Shown: positions 8,604-19,260, counted from the first letter of the stretch. The stretch is 64,000 bases of DNA from Hyphomicrobiaceae bacterium (GCA_947472885.1 CANJBX010000004.1:1-64000); one strand, 5' to 3'. Translations and numbers: made by a program. Notes: a model not told the origin generated them from the sequence alone.

Positions 8604-9422
8604 ATGGAAACCGTTTCAGCAAACGGCGCGAACATACCCGCGGTCGGTCTCGGCACCTGGGAACTGCGTGGGCGTACCTGCGCGCGGGTGGTCGAGCAGG
8701 CCTTGCGGCTTGGCTATCGCCACATCGACACCGCGGAAATGTATGACAACGAGCGCGATGTTGGCCTGGGCCTGCGCGCCTCGGGCGTCAGGCGCAGCGA
8801 CGTCTTCATCACGACGAAAATCTGGCCGACGCACCTCGCGCCGCTCGAACTCGAACGCGCCGCCAAGGAAAGCATCGCGCGAATGCGGCTGACCGAGGTC
8901 GATCTGCTGCTGATCCACTGGCCGAGCAAGGTCATTCCGCTGTCGGAAACGATTCCCGCGCTGTGCAAGCTGAAGACCGCGGGCTTCGCGCGGCACATCG
9001 GCGTGTCCAATTTCACGACGGCGCTGATCGAGGAAGCGGTGAAATACGCTACCGAGCCGCTCGTGACCAACCAGGTCGAATGGCATCCGTTCCTCGACCA
9101 GTCGAAGGTGCGCGCCGCCTGCACGCAGCACGGCATGGCCGTGACCGCCTACAGTCCGATTGCGCGCGGCAAGGCGAGCGAGAACAAGGCGCTGTCAATC
9201 ATCGGCGCGCGCAACCGCAAGTCCGCGGCGCAGGTCTGCCTGCGCTTTCTCATCCAGCAGGGCGCGATTGTCATTCCACGCACGTCCAAGATCGAGCGCC
9301 TCGCCGAGAACATGGATGTGTTTGACTTTATGCTCGATGACGCGGAAATGGATGAGATACGAAAACTGGCCAATCCGCGCGGGCGGATTGTCACCATGGG
9401 TTCCGGACCGGAGTGGGATTAG
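8604..9422 (+). CDS. aldo/keto reductase
   Basis: 272-aa AKR-superfamily (TIM barrel) NADPH-dependent reductase. The catalytic tetrad is visible: Asp and Tyr in DTAEMYDNE, Lys in ITTKIWP and His in LLIHWPSK. The NADP-binding C-terminal loop is present as IPRTSKIERLAENM. It most resembles 2,5-diketo-gluconate reductase-like AKRs, but the natural substrate is not predictable. The start is ATG 8604 (METVSANGANIPAVGLG); an upstream GTG at 8559 is less likely. It is 76 bp after the broken ivd and 3 bp before the RraA-like gene, so it probably forms an operon with the latter. Confidence 0.9.
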   Translation: METVSANGANIPAVGLGTWELRGRTCARVVEQALRLGYRHIDTAEMYDNERDVGLGLRASGVRRSDVFITTKIWPTHLAPLELERAAKESIARMRLTEVDLLLIHWPSKVIPLSETIPALCKLKTAGFARHIGVSNFTTALIEEAVKYATEPLVTNQVEWHPFLDQSKVRAACTQHGMAVTAYSPIARGKASENKALSIIGARNRKSAAQVCLRFLIQQGAIVIPRTSKIERLAENMDVFDFMLDDAEMDEIRKLANPRGRIVTMGSGPEWD

Positions 9423-9425
9423 GGC

Positions 9426-10124
9426 ATGAATGCTGCGTTCGAAGTTCTCAAGCACGTCACGACGGCGACGATCACCACGGTCCTGCTGCAGAAGGGCATC
9501 CGCAAATGCTGGATGAAAGGCCCGAAGCCGCTGGTGCCGACCGGCATTCGTCTCGTAGGCCCCGCATTCACCATGCGGTTTGTCCCGGCGCGCGAGGATC
9601 TTGCGACACCGGAAAGCTGGGCCAAGCCGGTTTCGACCCGCGGCGCCATTGAGGAAATGCCGGAAGGCTGCATCGCGGTCGGCGATGCCATGGGCATCAC
9701 GACCTGCGGCATCTTCGGCGATATCCTCACCGCGCGCATGTTTCGCCGCAACGTGACGGCGCTCGTCACCGACGGCGCGATGCGTGACAAGACCGGCGTG
9801 ATTGCGTCCAAGCTGCCGGTGTGGTGCGACGGCGTATCGTCACCGGCCTCGGTGAACGGGCTGACGTTCGTCGGCTGGCAGGAGCCGATTGGCTGCGGCG
9901 GCTGCGCGATCTTTCCCGGCGATATCATCGTGGCGGACGATGACGGCGCGGTGGTGATCCCGCAAAACCTGCTCGAATTCGTGGCGCATGAAGGCGCCGA
10001 ACATGAGCTTTACGAAAGCTGGGTCGTCAGCGAAGTCGAGAAGGGCGTCAAGCTGCCCGGCCTCTATCCGGCGAATGACGAGGCCAAGGCGCGCTACGCG
10101 GCGTGGCGCAAGCAGCGCGACTGA
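9426..10124 (+). CDS. RraA-family protein (HMG/CHA aldolase-like)
   Basis: 232 aa, RraA / 4-hydroxy-4-methyl-2-oxoglutarate aldolase fold. The conserved core GIFGDILTARMFRRNVTALV followed by TDGAMRD supplies the metal- and substrate-binding Gly, Asp and Arg-Asp residues of the aldolase branch. An aldolase or oxaloacetate decarboxylase role is therefore more likely than RNase E inhibition, which is the role of E. coli RraA itself. Six Cys residues, several in GCGGCAIF, are unusual. It follows the AKR gene by 3 bp and precedes the YdcF-like gene by 11 bp, so the three are probably co-transcribed. Confidence 0.85.
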   Translation: MNAAFEVLKHVTTATITTVLLQKGIRKCWMKGPKPLVPTGIRLVGPAFTMRFVPAREDLATPESWAKPVSTRGAIEEMPEGCIAVGDAMGITTCGIFGDILTARMFRRNVTALVTDGAMRDKTGVIASKLPVWCDGVSSPASVNGLTFVGWQEPIGCGGCAIFPGDIIVADDDGAVVIPQNLLEFVAHEGAEHELYESWVVSEVEKGVKLPGLYPANDEAKARYAAWRKQRD

Positions 10125-10135
10125 TTGGGGCAGTG

Positions 10136-10930
10136 ATGTTCTTCTTCATCTCGAAGGTGCTGGCGTATTTCACGCTGCCTTCGAATCTCATCCTGTTGCT
10201 GGTCCTGCTCGGCATGCTGCTGCTGTTCACGCGGTTTACGCGGATGGGACGGCGTGTGCTGGTCGTCGGCTGCGTGCTGATGGTCGTGGTCGGCGTATTG
10301 CCGCTCGGCCGCCTCTTGATGAACATTTTGGAAGAGCGGTTTCCGGCCTGGGACATGACGCGCGGAGCGCCGGCAGGGTTCATTGTCCTTGGCGGCTCGG
10401 TGAGCCCTGAGATTTCAGTTCTGCGCAAGACGACGTCCATCAGCGGTTCCGCCGAACGGTTGACCGTCGTGCCGCTGCTGGCGGCGAAGTTCCCCACCGC
10501 AAAGTTCATTTTCACTGGCGGCAATGCCAGCATCTTCAACAGTCCGGCGGAAGCCGATTATGTGTTGCCGTTGTTCGAGAGCTTCGGTGTCCCGCGCGAG
10601 CGCGTGATGATCGAGAATGCCTCACGCAACACGGCGGAGAATGCCGCGTTCACGAAAAAGCTCGCCGCGCCAAAGCCCGGCGAACGCTGGGTGATCGTGA
10701 CGTCGGCTTTCCACATGCCGCGGTCCATCGGGACGTTTCGCGCCGCTGGATTTGACGTCGAAGCCTATCCGGTCGACTGGCGAACGCTCGGACCGGGCGA
10801 GCTGGGCGACATTCCAGCCAACTTTACGTCGGGCTTTGGCTACACCGACATCGCGACGCGCGAATACATCGGGATGCTGATGTATTGGCTGACCGGCCGT
10901 TCGTCGGCGCTGTTTCCGGCGCCGCGCTAG
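10136..10930 (+). CDS. YdcF/SanA-like DUF218 membrane protein
   Basis: 264-aa inner-membrane protein with two N-terminal hydrophobic segments (about residues 3-25 and 35-60), then a periplasmic/cytoplasmic DUF218 domain. DUF218 features are FIVLGGSVSPE, FIFTGGNAS, the Asn/Thr segment ASRNTAENA, and the SAFHMPRS motif. DUF218 proteins such as SanA, YdcF and ElyC are linked to envelope or lipid carrier homeostasis; the activity here is unknown. ATG 10136 is preferred over the overlapping GTG at 10103. The gene ends just before two large hairpins. Confidence 0.85.
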   Translation: MFFFISKVLAYFTLPSNLILLLVLLGMLLLFTRFTRMGRRVLVVGCVLMVVVGVLPLGRLLMNILEERFPAWDMTRGAPAGFIVLGGSVSPEISVLRKTTSISGSAERLTVVPLLAAKFPTAKFIFTGGNASIFNSPAEADYVLPLFESFGVPRERVMIENASRNTAENAAFTKKLAAPKPGERWVIVTSAFHMPRSIGTFRAAGFDVEAYPVDWRTLGPGELGDIPANFTSGFGYTDIATREYIGMLMYWLTGRSSALFPAPR

Positions 10931-10975
10931 CGCGCGGTCAGTACTGATGGATCGACGTTGAGGCAAACTCTGCTT

Positions 10976-11091
10976 ACCTCTCCCCGCTTGCGGGGAGAGG
11001 TCGGATCGCAAAGCGATCCGGGTGAGGGGCAATTTGCGCGTGCCTCAAGATGCCCTTCACCCCAACCCTCTCCCCGCGAGCGGGGAGAGGG
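10976..11091. repeat. paired GC-rich palindromes (rhizobial-type intergenic repeat)
   Basis: Two strong hairpins share the core CTCTCCCCGC/GCGGGGAGAG, at 10976-11001 and 11066-11091. A further palindrome at 11002-11021 (GGATCGCAAAGCGATCC) follows the first. The two outer hairpins plus their CCCTCACC-type flanks are arranged head to head. They lie between the convergent YdcF-like and DUF599 genes and may work as a two-way terminator. The same kind of element is widespread between genes in Bradyrhizobium relatives (recalled, not searched). Confidence 0.75.
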
Positions 11092-11137
11092 AGCACACCA
11101 CCGTCGCGGCAAGTGTTTGGGTTTAGAGCGATCAGCT

Positions 11138-11821
11138 TTAAGCGTTTTCCATCGCGCGATAGGAATCCGACGCGAACTGCCGTCGCCACATCACGATGAC
11201 AATGGCAAGCGTCGTCACGATCAGCACGGCAGGTCCGATGAACCAGCCGAGATAGCCGAGCGCAAAGAAGAACGCCCGCTGGCCGCGGTTGAAATGCTTG
11301 CCGGCGCTGGCGAACAATTTTGCCGTGCGCTGAACATGAGCTTCGGTCTCGGGCTTGTCCTTTTCCGACGGCGGCGGCATCGCGCCGAACAGGATCGAGA
11401 CGTAGTTGAACAGCCGGTACGACCACGCGAACTTGAAGAACGCATAGATGAACACCAGCACCAGCCCGATGGTCTTGAATTCCCACAGGCCACGGCTCGT
11501 CGGTGCGCTGAACGGCAGCAGCGAGACAACCGTCAGGATTTCGTCAGGCGACCTTAGCAGGGTCAGCGCGCCGCCGATGGAGAGGAGGGTGGTCGATGCG
11601 AAAAATGCCGTGCCATTCTGCAATGCCGCCATGATCTGCATGTCGGTCATCCGCGTATCGCGGTCGAGCATGCGGCGTATCCAGACCGTGCGGAACTTGT
11701 CCATCCGCGCGTTGAGGCCGCTGCGGCCATGGACAGTGCGCTCGATGATATTCGCGTAGACCGCCCATGCGCAGACGAACCAGACGATGGCGATCATGTC
11801 GAATGGTGAAAGGAGCTGCAT
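11138..11821 (-). CDS. DUF599 family membrane protein
   Basis: 227-aa integral membrane protein with about four hydrophobic segments: near residues 5-25 (MIAIVWFVCAWAVYAN), 70-95, 115-140 and 195-220. The family motif region NIIERTVHGRSGLNARMDKFR follows the first helix. DUF599 has no established function. The start at ATG 11821 (MQLLSPFDMIAIVW) is chosen because of AGGAGC-like context and family N-termini. The frame runs on to 11968 with low-quality sequence. Convergent with the YdcF-like gene; the GST gene starts 118 bp away, divergently. Confidence 0.82.
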   Translation of the reverse strand: MQLLSPFDMIAIVWFVCAWAVYANIIERTVHGRSGLNARMDKFRTVWIRRMLDRDTRMTDMQIMAALQNGTAFFASTTLLSIGGALTLLRSPDEILTVVSLLPFSAPTSRGLWEFKTIGLVLVFIYAFFKFAWSYRLFNYVSILFGAMPPPSEKDKPETEAHVQRTAKLFASAGKHFNRGQRAFFFALGYLGWFIGPAVLIVTTLAIVIVMWRRQFASDSYRAMENA

Positions 11822-11939
11822 GGCGAATCCGTTATATGGAGGAATGCTCGCATCTCCGGCTGGACTTGACCACTGCCGTTCTGCCACCATCGGGAAAAGC
11901 AAAGCTCCGGTTTTCAATTTTTCGAGCGAGTGAACGGCC

Positions 11940-12593
11940 GTGTCCCTGAAGCTTCTCATCGGTAACAAGCGCTATTCGTCATGGTCGTTGCGGCCGTGGA
12001 TCGCCATGAAGTTCTTTGGCGTTGCGTTCGAGGAAATCATGCTGCCGCTTTACCAGCCCGACAGCCCGGCGAAGGTTTTGAAATATTCGCCGACCGGCAA
12101 GGTGCCGGCGCTGGTCGATGGCGAGACGGTGGTGTGGGAGACGCTCGCGATCCTCGACTACCTCGTCGATAAATTCCCCACGTTGAAGATGTGGCCCGAC
12201 GATCTGGCGGCGCGGGGCATGGCGCGGGCGGTGTCGTCCGAAATGCACGCGGGCTTCGGGCCGCTGCGCAAGCACTATCCGATGAACATGATGCGCGACC
12301 GCGCCAAGCCACGCGACATTCCCGCCGACGTTCAGGCCAATGTGAAGCGCATCGACGCGATCTGGACGCAGGCGCGCGCAAAGCACGGCCAGGGTGGCCC
12401 GTTCCTGTTCGGTGCATTCTCGGCGGCGGACGCGATGTACGCGCCGGTCGTCTCGCGCTTTTCGAGCTACGCGATCCCTGTCAGCGCCGTATCGAAAGAT
12501 TACATGGACGTAATAATGGCGCTGCCGGCCTGGCAGGAGTGGGAGGCCAGCGCGGCAAAAGAGACCTGGATTATGGAAGGCAACGAGGTCTGA
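11940..12593 (+). CDS. glutathione S-transferase
   Basis: 217-aa GST with an N-terminal thioredoxin-like domain and an all-helical C-terminal domain. The glutathione-binding region begins NKRYSSWSLRPW, where Ser is the likely activating residue. The cis-Pro motif is KVPALVDG, followed by WETLAILDYL. It conjugates or uses glutathione for detoxification or isomerisation; the electrophile is unknown. The start is GTG at 11940, the only start that preserves the N-terminal strand. It is followed by a 179-bp gap before the NEW3 gene. Confidence 0.9.
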   Translation: MSLKLLIGNKRYSSWSLRPWIAMKFFGVAFEEIMLPLYQPDSPAKVLKYSPTGKVPALVDGETVVWETLAILDYLVDKFPTLKMWPDDLAARGMARAVSSEMHAGFGPLRKHYPMNMMRDRAKPRDIPADVQANVKRIDAIWTQARAKHGQGGPFLFGAFSAADAMYAPVVSRFSSYAIPVSAVSKDYMDVIMALPAWQEWEASAAKETWIMEGNEV

Positions 12594-12772
12594 TACCGTG
12601 TGCGGCGTTAACCCTTGCGGCCTGCGACGATTTTTTCGCCGCAGGAAGTCCAAAAATCTCCAAAAAGTTTCGCAGATTCTGTATATAGCCGGGCGACATC
12701 ATTCCGCCTGTCGGCCAGCCTGGCTGTCAGGCCAGCGATAAAAAACCGGGTTTAGTTCAAGGAGAGACACCC

Positions 12773-13933
12773 ATGCGCGCTCGCTTTCTCGCGATCGTTC
12801 CCGCTTTAGCCTTTGCCTCTGTCGCCATTGCCGCCGAACGGCCGGACGTGAAGGGGCTTTTCCTCCTTGCCGACTATCCGGCGATCTCGGTCCAGCCGGG
12901 CACGACCACCAACGTGTCGCTGAAGCTCCAGAACATCGGCCTCGCGCCTGAGCGCTATCAACTTTCGGTCTCCGGCGTTCCCGCCGGGTGGACCGCGACG
13001 CTGCTCGGCGGCGGTCAGCCGGTTGCGGCCGCGATGCCCGCGACCGACGCCAGCGTGAGCCTCGACCTGCGTCTCGACATTCCGGCCGACGCCTCGGCTG
13101 CCGCCGCACAGACCCTGACGATCAATGCGCAAGGGCAGGGCAGCAACGTCAGCCTGCCGGTCGCCGTCACGCTCGCCAAGGAGCTGCCGGCCAAGCTCAA
13201 GGTCGATACCGCGCTGCCCGCACTGCGCGGCACCTCGAAGTCGAGCTTTGAATACCAGCTCACCATCAAGAACGACGCCGGCCGCAATCTCCTCGTGAGC
13301 TTTGCCGCCACCGCGCCAAGGAATTTCGAAACCTCGTTCACCGAAGCCTACGGCACCCAGGAACTGTCCTCGGTATCGATCGAAGCCGGCAAGTCGAAAG
13401 ACGTGAAGCTGAAAGTTCGTCCGCCATCCACGGTCGATGCCGGCTCGTTCCCGGTCTCCGTCACCGTGTCGGCTGAAGGCGCCACCGCCAAGACCGATGT
13501 GTCGCTCGACATCGTCGGCCAGCCGCGGCTCTCGGTATCGGGCCGCGACGGCCTTGTCTCTGCCCGCGCGGAAGCCGGCAAGCAGGCCTCGGTTCCAGTG
13601 CTCATCAGCAACACCGGCAGCGCACCCGCCGACGCCATCGAACTTTCGGCCTCCTCGCCGACCGGCTGGAAGGTCGAGTTCAACCCGAAGATCGTCGACA
13701 AGCTCGAGCCGAACAAGGACGTCGAAGTGACGGCCCTGATCACGCCGACCGAAAAGTCGCTCGCGGGCGATTACATGTCTACGCTGCGCGCCTCGTCGCG
13801 CGGTGAAACCGCTTCGACGCAGTTCCGCGTCACGGTGACAACCTCGACCCTGTGGGGCATCGCAGGCGCCGGCATTATCGGCGTCGCTTTGCTGCTGATG
13901 GTCGGTGCAGTTGCGCGGTTCGGCCGCCGATGA
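12773..13933 (+). CDS. secreted NEW3-domain protein with C-terminal membrane anchor
   Basis: 386 aa, with a signal peptide (residues 1-20, ending SVAIAAE). Three or four Ig-like/NEW3 beta-sandwich repeats follow (about 40-115, 135-230, 245-350), each with a pattern like [21 protein letters not shown] single membrane helix (about 360-380) and a short basic tail GRR end the protein. The layout is a periplasmic stalk anchored in the inner membrane. Its TGA overlaps the ATG of the ABC ATPase gene by 4 bp, so translation is coupled. I infer an accessory or substrate-presenting subunit of that ABC exporter. The function is not established. Confidence 0.8.
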   Translation: MRARFLAIVPALAFASVAIAAERPDVKGLFLLADYPAISVQPGTTTNVSLKLQNIGLAPERYQLSVSGVPAGWTATLLGGGQPVAAAMPATDASVSLDLRLDIPADASAAAAQTLTINAQGQGSNVSLPVAVTLAKELPAKLKVDTALPALRGTSKSSFEYQLTIKNDAGRNLLVSFAATAPRNFETSFTEAYGTQELSSVSIEAGKSKDVKLKVRPPSTVDAGSFPVSVTVSAEGATAKTDVSLDIVGQPRLSVSGRDGLVSARAEAGKQASVPVLISNTGSAPADAIELSASSPTGWKVEFNPKIVDKLEPNKDVEVTALITPTEKSLAGDYMSTLRASSRGETASTQFRVTVTTSTLWGIAGAGIIGVALLLMVGAVARFGRR

Positions 13934-14898
13934 GCGATCCCGTCATCGCGGCGCGCGGACTGACGAAGCGTTACCGCAACACGGTCGTTGTTGACGGCGT
14001 TAACTTCGACGTTGGCAGGGGCGAGATCTTCGGCCTGCTTGGCCCGAATGGCGCCGGCAAGACCACGACGATCCTGATGATGCTCGGCCTGACCGAAGTA
14101 TCGGCGGGCGAGGTGCGCGTGCTGGGTCAGGACCCGGTGCGCTCGCCGCTCGAAGTCAAACGGCGCGTCGGCTATCTGCCGGACTCCGTCGGCTTCTACG
14201 ACCAGATCACCGCGGCGGAGAACCTTGCCTATACCGCGCGGCTGATGGGCATTGCCGCCGGCGAGCGCAAGTCGCGCATCATGGCGGCGCTCGAACGCGT
14301 GCGGTTGCAGGAAGTCGCGGACAAGCGCGTCGCGACGTTCTCGCGCGGCATGCGTCAGCGGCTTGGCCTTGCCGAGATCCTGCTCAAGCGTGCCGAGATC
14401 GCCATTCTCGACGAGCCGACCTCGGGCCTCGATCCGCAGGCGACCCACGAGTTCCTTGAAATGATCGAGGGCCTCAAGCGCGAAAGCGTGACGGTGCTGC
14501 TGTCCTCGCACATGCTCGACCAGGTGCAGCGGGTCTGCGACCGCGTCGCGCTGTTCCAGGGCGGGCGCATCGTGCTGCTCGGCAAGGTGCCTGAACTTGC
14601 ACAGCAAGTGCTGGGCGGTGGCTATCTCGTCGATCTCGATGTTACCACACCGTCGGGCGTCGATCTCGAAGCGCAGTTGCGCACGGTGCCGGGCGTGACG
14701 GCGGTGTCGCGTTTCGGCCAGTTCCGTTATCGCCTGTCGGCTTCGCGCGATGTGCGTTCCGATGCAGCGGCGGTCGCTGTCTCGGCCGGCGGTGCGTTGA
14801 CCCATCTCGCGTTCGAGGAAGCCAGCCTCGACGCCATCTACACCCGCTACTTCCAGAAGCAGGCGGCAGCTACCGGAGGTACGCGCGATGCGGCGTGA
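13930..14898 (+). CDS. ABC transporter ATP-binding protein (exporter type)
   Basis: 322-aa ATPase. It has Walker [10 protein letters not shown] near residue 38, a Q-loop-like [10 protein letters not shown], the signature [10 protein letters not shown], Walker [13 protein letters not shown], and the H-loop SSHMLD. A C-terminal extension (about 215-322) is typical of ABC-2/NosF/YxlF-type exporters. The ATG at 13930 overlaps the preceding stop, and the end overlaps the permease start by 11 bp. It powers export together with the permease at 14888-15850. The resemblance to the NosDFY arrangement is in architecture only; no nos genes are nearby. Confidence 0.93.
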   Translation: MSDPVIAARGLTKRYRNTVVVDGVNFDVGRGEIFGLLGPNGAGKTTTILMMLGLTEVSAGEVRVLGQDPVRSPLEVKRRVGYLPDSVGFYDQITAAENLAYTARLMGIAAGERKSRIMAALERVRLQEVADKRVATFSRGMRQRLGLAEILLKRAEIAILDEPTSGLDPQATHEFLEMIEGLKRESVTVLLSSHMLDQVQRVCDRVALFQGGRIVLLGKVPELAQQVLGGGYLVDLDVTTPSGVDLEAQLRTVPGVTAVSRFGQFRYRLSASRDVRSDAAAVAVSAGGALTHLAFEEASLDAIYTRYFQKQAAATGGTRDAA

Positions 14899-15850
14899 AG
14901 GTTCTGCGTTTCAGGGTCTCGGGACGGTCGTTCTGAAGGAACTGTCCGACCATCTGACCAGCATGCGCATCATCGTGATCGAACTGTTGATCGTGCTGGT
15001 GGCGTTTGCGTCGTTGTATGGCGCGACCGAGCGGCTGCGCGACACCACGCAGGAGGACCCGTTCCTGCTGCTCAAGCTGTTCACGGTGGACCGCGCGCCA
15101 TTGCCGTCGTTCATCGGCATTCTCGGCTTCCTGATCCCGATTGTTGCGATCGGGCTTGGCTTCGATGCGATCAACAGTGAATACAACCGCCGCACGATGT
15201 CGCGCATTCTCGCGCAACCGATCTATCGCGATGCGCTGTTGCTGGGGAAATTCCTCGCTGGCCTGGCGACGCTTGGCGTTATGCTGTTGTGCCTGTGGCT
15301 GATTGTCATCGGTTACGGACTTTTTGCGCTTGGCGTTCCGCCGGGCACGGAAGAAATCCTGCGCTCGCTGATCTTCCTCGGGATTGCGCTGGCGTATTGC
15401 GGTGTGTGGCTCGCGCTGGCGATTTTTCTTTCCATCGTGTTCCGGTCTGCGGCGACCGCGGCGCTGGTGGCACTTGGCGTCTGGCTGTTTTTCACGCTGA
15501 TCTGGCCGATGCTGGCCCAGTTCCTGGCTCAGCTGATAGCGCCGCCGGACCTTGCCTATCTGCTCAGGGGGCTGCCGAGCCCGGATACTGTCGAGTGGCA
15601 GCAAATCCTCGCGCGCTTCTCGCCAAACCAGTTGTTCGGTGAATGCGTGCTGGCATTGCTGTCGCCCACCACGCGCTCGCTCGGCCCGATCTATGTCGAG
15701 CAGCTGCAGGGCGCGGTGATGGGGGCGGGGCTGCCGCTCGGCCAGAGCCTGCTCATCGCGTGGCCGCAGATGGTTGGGCTTGTCGCCGGCAGCATCGTCA
15801 TGTTCGTCGCGAGCTATATCGTGTTCCAGCGCCAGGAAGTCCGCGCGTAA
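14888..15850 (+). CDS. ABC-2 type permease
   Basis: 320-aa membrane protein with six predicted helices in the ABC-2/NosY pattern. A cytoplasmic start contains [14 protein letters not shown] large loop follows helix 1, then [21 protein letters not shown], the conserved coupling segment. Helices lie at about 28-48, 82-100, 120-145, 155-180, 185-210 and 285-315. It forms the pore of the exporter with the upstream ATPase. The start overlaps the ATPase gene. A strong terminator 23 bp after its stop closes the three-gene operon. Confidence 0.88.
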   Translation: MRREGSAFQGLGTVVLKELSDHLTSMRIIVIELLIVLVAFASLYGATERLRDTTQEDPFLLLKLFTVDRAPLPSFIGILGFLIPIVAIGLGFDAINSEYNRRTMSRILAQPIYRDALLLGKFLAGLATLGVMLLCLWLIVIGYGLFALGVPPGTEEILRSLIFLGIALAYCGVWLALAIFLSIVFRSAATAALVALGVWLFFTLIWPMLAQFLAQLIAPPDLAYLLRGLPSPDTVEWQQILARFSPNQLFGECVLALLSPTTRSLGPIYVEQLQGAVMGAGLPLGQSLLIAWPQMVGLVAGSIVMFVASYIVFQRQEVRA

Positions 15851-15872
15851 AACACCGGCCCGGCGCAAAATA

Positions 15873-15902
15873 AAAACGGGGACCGGAAACGGTCCCCGTT
15901 TT
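15873..15902. terminator. bidirectional Rho-independent terminator
   Basis: The 12-bp perfect stem AAAACGGGGACC / GGTCCCCGTTTT has a GGAAAC loop and is flanked by A-rich and T-rich sequence. It separates the convergent permease and repeat-protein genes and can serve both. Confidence 0.9.
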
Positions 15903-15923
15903 CTTTTCAGCCGTCAGGCTTTG

Positions 15924-16406
15924 TTACATCTTGCTCTTGGCCGGGCCGCCGACCTGCGTCGAGTCGCCGGTGCGCGGAGCCTGCTTGACTTCGTCGGCCT
16001 TGTTGGCCGCCGAGCCGATCGGTGCGCCATTCTGCGTCTTCGCGCCCTGCTGCTTCTGCATGGCGTTCCTGTCGCCCGACGTCGTGCCGCCGGTCTTGGT
16101 CGAGTCGCCCGAGCCTTCAGCCTGCTTCTTGGTTTCAGCCTGCTGGGCAGGCGAGCCAATGGGCGCGCCGTTTTCCGTCAACGGGCCGCTCTGGCGCTGC
16201 TTGGCGTCCATGGTGGCGCTCGGCGTGCCGCCGACCTTGCTCGAGTCGCCGGTACGCGGGGCCTGCTTCACATCGCTCGCGGCCTTTTCAGCCGAACCCT
16301 GCGGTGCGGTCGGGGCCTGCGCCATGGCAAAGCTGCTGCCGGCGATCAGCGCGGCGGTGGTCGAAGCGATCAGCAATTTCTGTTTCATCTTTATTGTAAT
16401 CTCCAT
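15924..16406 (-). CDS. exported low-complexity protein with about 45-residue repeats
   Basis: 160 aa, not recognised as a named family. A signal peptide (KLLIASTTAALIAGSSFAMA) is followed by two and a half repeats of about 45 residues. Each unit carries TGDSxxxGGT, a Gln/Met-rich stretch and NGAPIGS. The final half unit ends QVGGPAKSKM. The mature protein is Gly/Ser/Thr/Gln-rich and probably disordered. ATG 16406 has the ribosome-binding site GGGAGGT 10 nt upstream; ATG 16388 is an alternative that gives a shorter signal peptide. It faces the ABC operon across a shared terminator and diverges from mccB. Confidence 0.72.
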   Translation of the reverse strand: MEITIKMKQKLLIASTTAALIAGSSFAMAQAPTAPQGSAEKAASDVKQAPRTGDSSKVGGTPSATMDAKQRQSGPLTENGAPIGSPAQQAETKKQAEGSGDSTKTGGTTSGDRNAMQKQQGAKTQNGAPIGSAANKADEVKQAPRTGDSTQVGGPAKSKM

Positions 16407-16572
16407 GTTGTTGATACCTCCCAGCGCGGCCTCACCGCGTCTGCAGAGGTAACGGTGGGCGAGGGGTTTGGTTCCGGGTTTGGTTCCAATCGGCGGTGAG
16501 AGGTACTAAGCTCCGACAAAGCAAACATCGGAACTCGATACGTCGTGTCGAGATCATCGCCGGAGGAAACGC

Positions 16573-18180
<1,608 letters not shown>

Positions 18181-18231
18181 GAAAATTTGGCCTTGAAAGT
18201 TGGAGGATGTGCCCTTTGCAGGCCTTTTCAA

Positions 18232-18846
18232 ATGAACTTTAAGTTTAAAAATGGTGCTTTTTCGTGGGACTCCAATTGGCGCCAAATGCCCACTCGTTGG
18301 CGATTGGTTGCGTTGAGGAAAAAAGAGCCTATGAGTTTTGAGAGCTTCTCAACACTTCGACGCGAGTATGGAGGGCGATCCGCGGGAAACGAGACGCTTA
18401 AAGAGCTATACGAAAAGCAGGTGGATCATTCCAAAAGATTTTATGGAGCGTTTCAACTTGGTGACATAGTTGAAGCTGTCATTTTGCGATCTAATGTCTT
18501 GCTACTTACTCGTGAATGGGAAGGGCACGAACATCGCAAAGATCATAGTGATTTGGAGTTTTGGCTGCGGACTAATTGGACCTTAAGGGGGCAATATTTT
18601 TCTTGTGAAGTATACCAATTTGGAACGCTTTACGTTCCACGTGGCGGAATAGAAGAGGCGATGGGAGAAAAGCCCGGTCAATATAAAGTTTCGCATTTTC
18701 AAAATGAACCAAGAGCCATTTTTGACCAGCGCAACGTAAATACTATAACTTTTTTAGGAATAGATCGTGCGCCTTATCCCAGAGATTTAGAGTTCTCTGA
18801 TGAGCCGAATGATATTTCTTTGGCTCGCTTTGAGGTCGCTCAATAA
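18232..18846 (+). CDS. AT-rich orphan gene, function unknown
   Basis: 204 aa from ATG 18232 (MNFKFKNGAFSWDSNW); ATG 18331 with GAGG upstream is an alternative. I recognise no domain. The protein is rich in aromatic and charged residues, with no signal peptide or membrane segment, so it is probably a soluble cytoplasmic protein. GC in two 60-bp samples is 42% and 47%, against more than 60% in mccB, so recent acquisition is likely. It sits between mccB and a palindromic repeat/BrnTA module, where mccA might have been expected. Confidence 0.6.
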   Translation: MNFKFKNGAFSWDSNWRQMPTRWRLVALRKKEPMSFESFSTLRREYGGRSAGNETLKELYEKQVDHSKRFYGAFQLGDIVEAVILRSNVLLLTREWEGHEHRKDHSDLEFWLRTNWTLRGQYFSCEVYQFGTLYVPRGGIEEAMGEKPGQYKVSHFQNEPRAIFDQRNVNTITFLGIDRAPYPRDLEFSDEPNDISLARFEVAQ

Positions 18847-18858
18847 TTTTTTCAGCGC

Positions 18859-18937
18859 GTAGGGCGGATTAGCCGAAGGCGTAATTCGCCATTTCCATCG
18901 ACGTGTTGGCGGATTACGCTTCGCTAATCCGCCCTAC
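18859..18937. repeat. palindromic intergenic repeat beside brnTA
   Basis: An imperfect inverted repeat of about 30 bp. The left arm at 18859-18890 (GTAGGGCGGATTAGC...) and the right arm at 18908-18937 (...GCTAATCCGCCCTAC) flank an 18-bp spacer. The right arm ends 5 bp before the brnA stop. A closely related copy lies at 55303-55333, also next to a toxin-antitoxin stop codon. Confidence 0.8.
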
Positions 18938-18942
18938 ATATG

Positions 18943-19260
18943 TCACGCCTTCTTCTTCTCCACCGGCAACCTCGCCGCCTTGCGCAGCGCGGCGTTGATG
19001 CGCGTCTGCCAGCCTGTTCCCGTGCCGCGAAAGTGCGCGATTACGTCTTGATCGAGCCGCAGATAAACCGGCTGCTTGGGCGCGAGTGAGGGCGGACGGC
19101 CACGCGGCCCCTGGGGTAGCGGCGCGCCGCCCTTGTGCCAAACGCCACGGGCGAAGTCGTCATCGGTCAATTCTGGAATCTCGTCGTAGTCCTTCTTGGT
19201 CAGGACATAGGCGTCAACCTTCTTCAAATCGCTGCCCGTAGCGCGCTTTTTCCCGGTCAT
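18943..19260 (-). CDS. brnA: BrnA-family antitoxin
   Basis: 105-aa antitoxin of the type II BrnTA system. The C-terminal DNA-binding/dimerisation part PVYLRLDQDVIAHFRGTGTGWQTRINAALRKA (about 66-97) is typical of BrnA. An N-terminal TDDDFARGVWHKGG region wraps the toxin in the known family. BrnA neutralises the RNase BrnT and represses the operon. It overlaps the end of brnT by 47 bp. A Lys-rich tail (EKKKA) ends the protein. The gene order, toxin first, is normal for this family. Confidence 0.9.
   Translation of the reverse strand: MTGKKRATGSDLKKVDAYVLTKKDYDEIPELTDDDFARGVWHKGGAPLPQGPRGRPPSLAPKQPVYLRLDQDVIAHFRGTGTGWQTRINAALRKAARLPVEKKKA

Noticed and set aside
12013-13132. Several 60-220 codon frames antisense to the GST and NEW3 genes
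   Set aside because: Shadows of conserved genes in GC-rich DNA.
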